Shown here one piece after another: positions 1 through 6,540 of a stretch of 61,848 nucleotides of DNA. Below the pieces are notes generated by a model. That model had not been told where the DNA came from. It saw only the letters and a program-made list of their open reading frames with translations, and searched no databases. This DNA comes from Candidatus Poribacteria bacterium (GTDB lineage: Bacteria; Poribacteria; WGA-4E; WGA-3G): NCBI GenBank assembly GCA_021295735.1, contig JAGWBU010000007.1:1-61848 (forward strand), in the 5' to 3' direction. The position numbers and the translations under genes are program-made. The stretch's first letter is position 1. Each line of letters begins with the position of its first letter.

Positions 1-53
1 TAGGATAGGATACCCTATTTTTACTATAACCGCAACCTCTCTGGACATCAGTG

Positions 54-86
54 TTTCTACAAAAACTTTACACACCCCTGTAAAGC
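54..86. repeat. 33-bp direct repeat, copy 1 (copy 2 at 312-344)
   Basis: The stretch beginning TTTCTACAAAAACTTTACAC is repeated exactly at 312-344. Each copy contains the element end TTTACACACC followed by CCTGTAAAGC. The two copies bracket the inverted-repeat element at 88-334, so the leader looks like tandem or nested insertions of one repeat family. Confidence 0.85.
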
Positions 87-87
87 G

Positions 88-334
88 GGTGTGTAAATAT
101 TTGGTTACATAGGTTCAATTTGCAATGATTACGCGGCGTTTCCCACTGTAGGGCGGGGTCCCTGTGCCCCGCCACTTCACAGGACGTGCCATGCAACGGG
201 CAGGCACCAAATCAAGAAACCAACGGTATGAACGACATTTAGTCATTCACCGGGTATGAATGCCTTTTGGCATTCCCCGGAGACCCGCCCCTACAATAGG
301 AGTTGTGCGGATTTCTACAAAAACTTTACACACC
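88..334. mobile_element. Small non-autonomous element, family A (copy 1)
   Basis: The element is bounded by GGTGTGTAAA (88-97) and its inverse TTTACACACC (325-334). Inside are a GC-rich hairpin (GGGCGGGG, then CCCTGTG, then CCCCGCC, near 151-173) and a second hairpin with GAATGCC/GGCATTC arms near 258-276. A second copy with the same two asymmetric ends and the same GC-rich core lies at 40300-40475 in the other orientation. There is no coding capacity. The size and layout suggest a MITE-like repeat; the mobilising enzyme is not in this window. The 1-484 region otherwise holds no gene. Confidence 0.7.
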
Positions 335-436
335 CCTGTAAAGCAGATGTATAAAAGTTTTGTCAATTGTCTGAACGAATCAATGCTAAATTACATACGC
401 TAATACGGAATTTGCAAGCGTTTCTTCAAAATTCTG

Positions 437-465
437 TTGCTTTTTGTTTAATAAATCGTTAAAAT
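437..465 (+). promoter_or_regulatory. Candidate sigma-70 promoter for the PhyH gene
   Basis: TTGCTT (437-442) is followed after 17 bp by TAAAAT (460-465). It lies just upstream of a strong ribosome-binding site (AAGGAGGAG near 474-482) and the ATG at 485. Confidence 0.5.
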
Positions 466-484
466 TTTAGACAAGGAGGAGACT

Positions 485-1282
485 ATGGTTGAACTGACAT
501 CAGAAGACATAGAATTTTTTAGAGACAACGGTTATTTGATTAAGCGGAACGTGCTAAACCCAGAACTCTTGGAACGCGCACGGGCGAAGTTGTGGGAGGG
601 TGCGCCAGAGGGTAGACTGCGCGAAGACCCAGAAACATGGGTCGGTCCCTTCAAACCTGAAGAAGAGAATGAAGATAATTCAAATCGGCGAAAAGGGTTT
701 CGGTGGAATTACCGTGAACCCGGGGGTGAAGAGTGGATGGTTAGACTACTTGCCACCGACCCGAACGTCTGGCGAATGGCGGAACAGTTTTTAGGTGAGG
801 GAAACTTGGTGGTACCCAAACGCGTGCGAGGCATTTATTGCACACTGCCCTATGGAGATGTTCCAAAAAAGTCGAGCGGGTGTCATGTTGATGCACATCC
901 GTTCCATCTTGGCGTTGTTGGTTATATTGATGACGTGCCACCTGAGGGCGGTGGGTTTACCGTTTGGCCGGGAAGTCACAAAGTCTTCTATTACGACTAC
1001 AAATCGCAATATAAGAACGAACCGACACCGCAATACGATGTTGATAGAGAACGTCTTAGTAGAGAACCGGGTGTTGATTGCTACGGTAATGCGGGTGATA
1101 TTGTCTTCTGGCATCATCGCATCGGACATGCTGCGGGACACAACTATTCACGTCAGATTCGGCAGGCTGTCCTATACGATTTCAGAAAAACGGAATTGTC
1201 AGAAACACAAGAAGAACCACCTAATGAAGATATGTGGCGAGATTGGCCTGGCATTAAAGCATTGGAAAAATCTCAGAATTAG
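485..1282 (+). CDS. Phytanoyl-CoA dioxygenase (PhyH) family protein
   Basis: The 265-aa protein belongs to the PhyH branch of Fe(II)/2-oxoglutarate-dependent oxygenases, which hydroxylate small organic substrates in the cytoplasm. The metal-binding H-x-D is visible as HVD at residues 134-136, followed by the GGGFTVWPGSH strand typical of the family. The distal histidine is in WHHRIGHAAG (about 209-218), and a downstream arginine (RQIRQA) fits the 2-oxoglutarate carboxylate site. Length is normal. The ATG is preceded by AAGGAGGAG at ideal spacing and by a plausible promoter. It stands alone and converges on the isomerase-like gene. Family assignment is secure; the substrate cannot be told, since these bacteria carry many paralogs. 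Confidence 0.9.
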   Translation: MVELTSEDIEFFRDNGYLIKRNVLNPELLERARAKLWEGAPEGRLREDPETWVGPFKPEEENEDNSNRRKGFRWNYREPGGEEWMVRLLATDPNVWRMAEQFLGEGNLVVPKRVRGIYCTLPYGDVPKKSSGCHVDAHPFHLGVVGYIDDVPPEGGGFTVWPGSHKVFYYDYKSQYKNEPTPQYDVDRERLSREPGVDCYGNAGDIVFWHHRIGHAAGHNYSRQIRQAVLYDFRKTELSETQEEPPNEDMWRDWPGIKALEKSQN

Positions 1283-1293
1283 ACTGATTTCAA

Positions 1294-1346
1294 TGTAGGG
1301 CGGGGTCTCTGTGCCCCGCTAAATGCCAAAAAGCGCATTTGGCGTT
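1294..1346. repeat. GC-rich hairpin repeat between convergent genes
   Basis: A TGTAGGGCGGGGTCTC / TGTGCCCCGC hairpin is followed by a second palindromic unit made of AAATGCC and GGCATTTG-like arms. The same modules recur at 150-175, 40340-40425, 50690-50715 and 55640-55665. Here it separates the convergent PhyH and isomerase genes and may also act as a transcription stop; no T-run is seen. Confidence 0.6.
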
Positions 1347-1388
1347 GCTTCACCTCACCAAGCACCAGCGTAAAATAATTACTTTTCG

Positions 1389-2210
1389 TTACCTTAGCCC
1401 TAATTCATTTAATATACCTGCCATCATATCATAGGCAATCTGTGCCTTCTCCATCCGCATGTGCGGAAATGTTTCCACAGAGATATACTTATCGTATCCG
1501 ACTTTACCCAAACTCTCAGCAAAAGTTCTGAAATCCAGCTCATCACCTACCTCACCCGGAATGAGAAATGTACTGTAGGGATACATTCCTGTTACACCTT
1601 TCACGTGGCAGTGTGCGGTAAGATGTCCTAACTTTTCGGTAACTTCGGCAATATCTTCTCCCAAGTGATAAAAGTTTGTGATGTCGTTGAGTGCCTTCAG
1701 AGAGTCGAAACCCACATGTTCAATCAAAAGCGTGACTTTAGGTGATGAATCGATAGTATTTGCCTCGTGATTGTGAATATTCATCGTAATCCCAAGTTTC
1801 TCAGCACGTTGGCAAATCGGTTTAAGCACATCAACAAGGAGTTTCCAAGCAAACGCATCGCCTTTGTCCCCACCATAACCCGTAAGAAAATTCACGCCGT
1901 GCGCGCCAAGTGCTACCGCCACATCCTGAAGCAAGGAATAGTGATCAATCGCTGACTGCTTGTCCTCTAATGCCAGTTGATACAAGCCTTTTCCAGTAAA
2001 CGGATTGATGACAGATACCTCTAAGCCGTGGTCAGTTGTCATCGTTTTGACTTCTTTGAGTAGGTCGGTCGTTACCTCGCCAGAGGGGATATGTGCTTCT
2101 GGTCCGCACATCATCTCTATTGCATCGTAGCCGACTTCGGAGAGGATTGTGATTACTTCTTGTAGTGTGAGGTCTTTCATGCCACCTGCGTGGTATGATA
2201 TGCCGATCAT
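1389..2210 (-). CDS. Sugar phosphate isomerase/epimerase family (AP endonuclease 2-like TIM barrel)
   Basis: The 273-aa protein has the fold and motifs of the xylose isomerase-like TIM-barrel family: an N-terminal strand with ISYHAGG, EMMCGPEAH, then MNIHNHEAN, the metal-site segment NDITNFYHLGED (a D-x-x-N-F region), CHVKGV, and ISVETFPH near the end. The conserved Glu, His and Asp residues fit a divalent-metal-dependent sugar isomerase or epimerase. Such genes usually work with Gfo/Idh oxidoreductases in sugar or inositol breakdown; one Gfo/Idh gene is at 40567 but not adjacent. The start ATG follows an imperfect purine-rich stretch. Family is solid; substrate is unknown. Confidence 0.85.
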   Translation of the reverse strand: MIGISYHAGGMKDLTLQEVITILSEVGYDAIEMMCGPEAHIPSGEVTTDLLKEVKTMTTDHGLEVSVINPFTGKGLYQLALEDKQSAIDHYSLLQDVAVALGAHGVNFLTGYGGDKGDAFAWKLLVDVLKPICQRAEKLGITMNIHNHEANTIDSSPKVTLLIEHVGFDSLKALNDITNFYHLGEDIAEVTEKLGHLTAHCHVKGVTGMYPYSTFLIPGEVGDELDFRTFAESLGKVGYDKYISVETFPHMRMEKAQIAYDMMAGILNELGLR

Positions 2211-2267
2211 TGAGATTTTACCTTTTCCACCTTAAGTGTATATGTCCATGGCGATTGCCGAAATTCT

Positions 2268-2894
2268 TTATAATCTTTGCCACATTGGAATAGCCACCGT
2301 TAGTTCGTCTTGCAATACCTCAATCTCTTGGGATAAGAAAGAGAATAATTCCATCATTATTTGAGTTGTGTCATCTTCTAAACGATTTCCAATCAATTGT
2401 TCAAGTTCCTCCTGTAATTGGTAGACTTCTTTTAATCGTGACCATTTGTGAATTCTGGTTCTACGTTGGTGCTGCAGCCATGCGCGGTTGAGGCGAAGTG
2501 TTGAGATATGGTATTCACCACAAGGCGTGAGCTCATGAAGTAAACCATCATCAGATTCAACAAAAATGAGTGCCACTATCCTGTTCACGACATGGATCCG
2601 CGAATCGATAACCATAACTTAACTGTTCGTTTGTTGGCCATTTATCGTGTTTTATCATATTGCACGGGATACATACCCAATACAGATTTGTGTAGTCGTT
2701 AACTGGTCCACCTCTACTACGTGGTTTGAAGTGATCAATGCAAAAGACTTGCGGACCGCCCATCACTTGTTCATCACGCCGCAATAAGCACAGCGAGAAC
2801 CGAAGTCTCTACGTAGATAAAACTCAGCATTCCGATAACCATCTCTGCCTCACATCACAGGTGGTGATTCCTGTCGAAGGATTCGAGGCTCCAT
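2268..2894 (-). pseudogene. Decayed HNH endonuclease gene
   Basis: On the minus strand the reading begins MEPRILRQESPPVM and then hits an in-frame TGA. It resumes as FYLRRDFGSRCAYCGV, carrying the first CxxC pair. A 1-nt loss near 2766-2776 shifts into FCIDHFKPRSRGG...LYWVCIPCN, which holds the HNH core and second Cys pair. An extra T in a T-run near 2564-2568 then shifts into DDGLLHELTPCGEYHIST. Joined, these give a complete HNH protein of about 205 residues. Three separate lesions show it is dead. The 3' end of the neighbouring antitoxin-like gene lies 8 bp away. Its original role (homing, restriction or other nicking) cannot be told. Confidence 0.85.
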
Positions 2895-2902
2895 CCTTTG
2901 AT

Positions 2903-3322
2903 TCACATCACTTCCTTTAACTCGCGCAATTTCGCAATCGCGTCCTTAAATCTTTTCTCCCAATTTTCCTCTTGGGCCAGGGCTCGGTTCTGCATTGATT
3001 GTATGAGTGGTTGTGCAGCTTCCGTATCATCCAGTTCTTTATCTAACTGTGCTAATTTGACTTCCTCTTCAGGTGTTAAACCAGTAGAAAACTTTCTATC
3101 TTGCAATTCATGATAAGCCTTAAGGAGATCCTCAGGAAGTTCATAATCAAATGCATTTTCATCTTCAACTGGATGCCATTTACGATACTCACCCATTGGA
3201 ACGATCGCTGCAACAGGCTTTCCATTATGTTCAAGCACAAGACTCTACTGTTCTTCCCAACTTGCTCGTAGTAAGTTTTCAATCTGAGTAGGCAGCTGGT
3301 CCAACGAAATCGTTTTATTCAT
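2903..3322 (-). pseudogene. Phd/YefM-like antitoxin gene with an in-frame TAG
   Basis: The minus-strand frame starts MNKTISLDQLPTQIENLL at the ATG of 3322, directly behind AGGAGG. It meets a TAG at 3245-3247 (codon 26), then continues in the same frame as SLVLEHNGKPVAAIVPMGEY to a stop at 2903. The HNGKPVAAIVPM stretch is the Phd/YefM signature. The rest is a long charged, helical C-terminal region (KELDDTEAAQ, WEKRFKDAIAKLRELK), so the full frame is 139 codons. No toxin gene follows; the next gene is the broken HNH. It is either a nonsense-inactivated antitoxin-like orphan or is re-initiated downstream (GTG/CTT just after the stop). Confidence 0.75.
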
Positions 3323-3353
3323 GGAATGCCTCCTGTTCAAGTTTCGTTTCAAT

Positions 3354-3359
3354 ATTATA
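3354..3359 (-). promoter_or_regulatory. Extended -10 promoter for the antitoxin-like gene
   Basis: Reading the minus strand, TGGTATAAT (extended -10, TATAAT complement at 3354-3359) lies about 32 nt ahead of the ATG at 3322, with AGGAGG between. The -35 region is weak, as expected for an extended -10 promoter. Confidence 0.5.
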
Positions 3360-3394
3360 CCAGATTCTTTAATGTTTTACCCATACTAAATTTA

Positions 3395-4849
3395 TTATAA
3401 TTCTCGACTTGCCACAATATACGCCTGCAAATGTCTCAACGCACTCCCATCATCCATCACTGACTTTGTGCGCTTGATTGCATCGTGTGGGTCAGGACAG
3501 ATGCCTAACAGATAATCCACCATAGCTGCGTTCAACAGAATCCTGTCGTAAATATGTCCTTTTTCACCTGATAATGCGGCGACTCCGGCTTCTGCGAGGG
3601 CACCTGCTGTTACAATCTCTGGTCGCGGATTCAGAGCATATTCAAACCCGTATATTTTGGGATCAATATCCAAAGCAAAGTCTTCACGTTTGCCTTTAAT
3701 GCATCGGAAACCCTGAGAATAGTTGACTGCCATCCTATCCGGCGTAGAGGGTTTTCCGAGGCGGAGTGCGTAATGGCTCGTGCCTTCTTCCCCTTTAACA
3801 GCAACTGCAGCCTGCAATCCGCGTTCCAACGCCATTTGGAGTAAGGGTTTTTCATAACCGATATGATAATATCCAAGCACCATGTAGTTTGCTTTTCGGG
3901 CAGTAAAGAATTGTTGTGCCTTTTCAGTTGCAGCCCACGGCGGACGTTTCTTGATATGCACCCGTAACTCACGGACACCATAAGCACCAGGCGAATACTC
4001 ACGCTGACTGATATATCCAAATCCGACCGATTTATTTGTGATGAGTGAAGCAGTCTGTTCAAGAGATAGATCAGTTTTTGCCCCGAGTGCCTGCAAAATG
4101 GATTCTTCGGTGACTCCATTCTTCGGAGGCATCACATCAACACTATGAAGGAGCGAGGGTTCTCCTAACGCTGCACGGACAGCCGCAACAAAAAGTGTCG
4201 GACGAAAATAACGTGTTGCACCGTCGTAAGGTTGACCGAAATGCGTAAGTGTATCCACATCAATTGGAGAAACCTGTTCTGGACCGAAATAAGCATCAAG
4301 ATATCCCCGCACTTCCTCATAAGTTTCTCGGTTCATCCGTTGTCCGATAAGTGCTGCGCCCTTGAGGGCTGGTTTTACTTCATCGCTAATAATAGCCTCA
4401 CACATCTGTCGGGTTTCTGTATAACTCAGATGTTTTGCCCTCAGTATCTTATCCAATGCCTTGACAACAATTGCTTCTGTCAAATTTCTCGGAACATATC
4501 CAAGTTCAGGATTCATGAGAAATTGTATTTCTTTGGGAAGAAGTGACAGTAATGTAGATCGGTATTCCTGAAATGCTGCTTTTTCAGCTTGAGACCATTG
4601 CGTTGCCTCTGGAAAATACTTGCGGAGCGTCATCGCTACAAAGAACGCTCCCATTTGTGCCTCCGAAACCGTCTCTTTTTCATCTAAATTCCCTTTCAAC
4701 GACTTCAAAATAGTTTCGAGGATAGCATCAGGTTGGGGGCCATCATTAGACTTCTTACCTAACGGACGTGTTTGATGCGGGCCGGTGCAAACTCTCGCTT
4801 GCGCTTCAAGCAAATCTTCGTTAGGACCGGGATATTGTGGTGTGTACAT
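3395..4849 (-). CDS. Anthranilate phosphoribosyltransferase-like protein (glycosyltransferase family 3 fold)
   Basis: The 484-aa protein resembles the TrpD / thymidine phosphorylase superfamily. It has an N-terminal helical domain with repeated acidic helices, then HFGQPYDGATRYFRPTLFVAAVRAALG, LLHSVDVMPPKNGVTEESILQALG, YISQREYSPGAYGVRELR and YYHIGYEKPLLQMAL; the last parallels the helix after the pyrophosphate-binding loop. It is roughly 140 residues longer than TrpD, and the classic GTGGD loop is not evident, so enzymatic TrpD activity is doubtful. No trp genes are nearby. It is transcribed divergently from hen1-pnkp with its own good promoter. Homology at fold level is likely; reaction unknown. 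Confidence 0.65.
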   Translation of the reverse strand: MYTPQYPGPNEDLLEAQARVCTGPHQTRPLGKKSNDGPQPDAILETILKSLKGNLDEKETVSEAQMGAFFVAMTLRKYFPEATQWSQAEKAAFQEYRSTLLSLLPKEIQFLMNPELGYVPRNLTEAIVVKALDKILRAKHLSYTETRQMCEAIISDEVKPALKGAALIGQRMNRETYEEVRGYLDAYFGPEQVSPIDVDTLTHFGQPYDGATRYFRPTLFVAAVRAALGEPSLLHSVDVMPPKNGVTEESILQALGAKTDLSLEQTASLITNKSVGFGYISQREYSPGAYGVRELRVHIKKRPPWAATEKAQQFFTARKANYMVLGYYHIGYEKPLLQMALERGLQAAVAVKGEEGTSHYALRLGKPSTPDRMAVNYSQGFRCIKGKREDFALDIDPKIYGFEYALNPRPEIVTAGALAEAGVAALSGEKGHIYDRILLNAAMVDYLLGICPDPHDAIKRTKSVMDDGSALRHLQAYIVASREL

Positions 4850-4883
4850 TTTCTGATTCCTCTATTTTAGTATCTGTTGGTTA

Positions 4884-4912
4884 AATATACCACAGGGGAA
4901 GTTTATAGTCAA
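4884..4912 (-). promoter_or_regulatory. Promoter for the TrpD-like gene
   Basis: On the minus strand, TTGACT (4912-4907) and TATATT (4889-4884) are separated by 17 bp, ending about 35 nt before the ATG at 4849. It is divergent from the hen1 promoter, with the two -35 boxes only about 30 bp apart. Confidence 0.65.
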
Positions 4913-4942
4913 ATCTAAACCGAAAATGTCCTTTTAAAAAAC

Positions 4943-4971
4943 TTGACATGAGCCAGAAAACAAGATATAAT
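4943..4971 (+). promoter_or_regulatory. Perfect-consensus sigma-70 promoter for hen1-pnkp
   Basis: TTGACA (4943-4948), a 17-bp spacer and TATAAT (4966-4971) match the consensus exactly. Transcription would start near 4978 and leave a leader of about 60 nt before the hen1 ATG, which has no clear Shine-Dalgarno sequence. A promoter this strong implies high or steady expression unless a repressor intervenes. Confidence 0.75.
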
Positions 4972-5036
4972 AGTGAACGCTGATACAAGCACCTATTTTG
5001 AATCCGCTATTAGATTAACCCACTCAATTCATTGTA

Positions 5037-6479
5037 ATGCTATTAACAATCACAACGACCTATTCTCCTGCGACAGACCTTGGGTTTTTGTTGCATAAAC
5101 ATCCTGAACGGCTTCAAACTTTTGACCTTGCTTTCGGACAGGTGCACGTCTTTTACCCTGAAGCGAATACGGAGAAATGTACTGCTGCATTACTACTTGA
5201 GATTGATTCCGTTGGACTGGTGCGCCGCTATCACGGACAGGTTCGGGATAATTTCGCGCTTGCCGAATATGTCAATGACCGTCCTTATGTCGCTTCTTCG
5301 TTTATGAGCGTAGCAATCGCAAAAGTCTTTAGCAGCGCGCTATCTGGAAAAAGTAAAGATCGTCCTGAACTTGTTGAAACACCAATACCTTTAAGTGTAA
5401 AGTTGTCCACATTGCCGTGTCGAGGTGGTGAAATTTTCTTGAGACGCCTCTTTGAGCCACTCGGCTATACTGTCCATGCCGAACGACACGTGCTTGATGG
5501 ACGGTTTCCGGATTGGGGAGAGAGTCGTTATTTTAGTGTCACACTTGATAAAATTTGTCGTTTAAGTGAATTTCTCAAACATCTTTATGTTTTAATTCCC
5601 GTGCTTGACGATGAAAAACATTATTGGGTTGACGAGGCAGAGATCGAAAAACTATTAAAACACGGTAATGATTGGCTTTCTGATCATCCAGAACAAGAGT
5701 CTATTGTTAACCGTTACCTGAAATATCAACGTAGACTTACCCGTCAAGCACTCTCTCTATTAGGCGAGACAGAAGTTGATGATGCAGTGCAGGCACAAGA
5801 AGAAGAGCAAATTGAAGACCGTATCGGTCTAAACGAAATTCGTTTAACTAAGACGACTGAAGTTATCAAACAGTCTGGCGCAAAACGTGTTTTGGATTTA
5901 GGGTGTGGCGAAGGAAAACTTCTCCGCAATCTGTTGAAAGAAAAACAGTTTGAAGAGATCGTGGGGATGGATGTTTCGCATCAATCACTGAAAATCGCAC
6001 AAAAGCGATTGCATTATGATAGATTACCAGAAAAGCAGAAACAACGTCTCAACCTATTACAAGGATCGCTCTGCTATCGAGATAAACGTTTAGAAGGATA
6101 CGATGCCGCAGCTGTAATAGAAGTAATTGAACATTTAGACGCCTCACGTCTTTCTGCCTTTGAAAGGGTTCTATTTGAATTCGCATGCCCACAAATTGTT
6201 GTTTTGACAACGCCAAACGTAGAATATAATGTTAAGTTTGAGAATCTGCCAGCGGGACGATTTCGACACAGAGACCACCGTTTTGAGTGGACACGGACAG
6301 AATTTCAATCTTGGGCGTCACATATTTCCAAACGTTTCGGTTATGCGTTTACGTTTCATCCAATCGGACCAACGGATGAAAATGTTGGTTCACCCACTCA
6401 AATGGCAGTGTTTTCGCGTGAGAGTGGTGATAAATCGGGATTAGAAATCCCTCCTACAAGAGAGTTTAGTGAGAGTTAA
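5037..6479 (+). CDS. hen1: RNA 3'-terminal 2'-O-methyltransferase Hen1 (bacterial RNA repair)
   Basis: The 480-aa protein matches bacterial Hen1. Its N-terminal half starts MLLTITTTYSPATDLGFLLHKHP, the characteristic N-terminal domain that partners with the Pnkp ligase. The C-terminal half is a SAM methyltransferase: DLGCGEGKLL (about 286-295), then the metal-site segment EVIEHLD (about 361-367), TTPNVEYN, and RHRDHRFEW (about 409-417). Bacterial Hen1 methylates the 2'-OH at the broken RNA end before ligation, protecting the repaired site from being cut again. pnkp follows after 61 bp on the same strand, the usual pairing. The start codon at 5037 fits homologs even though no ribosome-binding site is visible. 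Confidence 0.95.
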   Translation: MLLTITTTYSPATDLGFLLHKHPERLQTFDLAFGQVHVFYPEANTEKCTAALLLEIDSVGLVRRYHGQVRDNFALAEYVNDRPYVASSFMSVAIAKVFSSALSGKSKDRPELVETPIPLSVKLSTLPCRGGEIFLRRLFEPLGYTVHAERHVLDGRFPDWGESRYFSVTLDKICRLSEFLKHLYVLIPVLDDEKHYWVDEAEIEKLLKHGNDWLSDHPEQESIVNRYLKYQRRLTRQALSLLGETEVDDAVQAQEEEQIEDRIGLNEIRLTKTTEVIKQSGAKRVLDLGCGEGKLLRNLLKEKQFEEIVGMDVSHQSLKIAQKRLHYDRLPEKQKQRLNLLQGSLCYRDKRLEGYDAAAVIEVIEHLDASRLSAFERVLFEFACPQIVVLTTPNVEYNVKFENLPAGRFRHRDHRFEWTRTEFQSWASHISKRFGYAFTFHPIGPTDENVGSPTQMAVFSRESGDKSGLEIPPTREFSES

Positions 6480-6540
6480 AGGCTCTGAAAAGTTATTTGC
6501 TGTATTGATCTGAAACCGTTGGTAATTTATTTTAGAAATT

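Noticed and set aside
1-484. Possible CRISPR array from repeated TTTACACACC-type motifs
   Set aside because: Only two direct copies 258 bp apart, with no regular spacers and no cas genes; the layout fits inverted-repeat elements instead.
795-1298. 167-aa open frame overlapping the PhyH gene, plus similar overlapping frames elsewhere
   Set aside because: Overlaps a clear PhyH reading frame with catalytic motifs; composition is that of an out-of-frame shadow with no recognisable domain.
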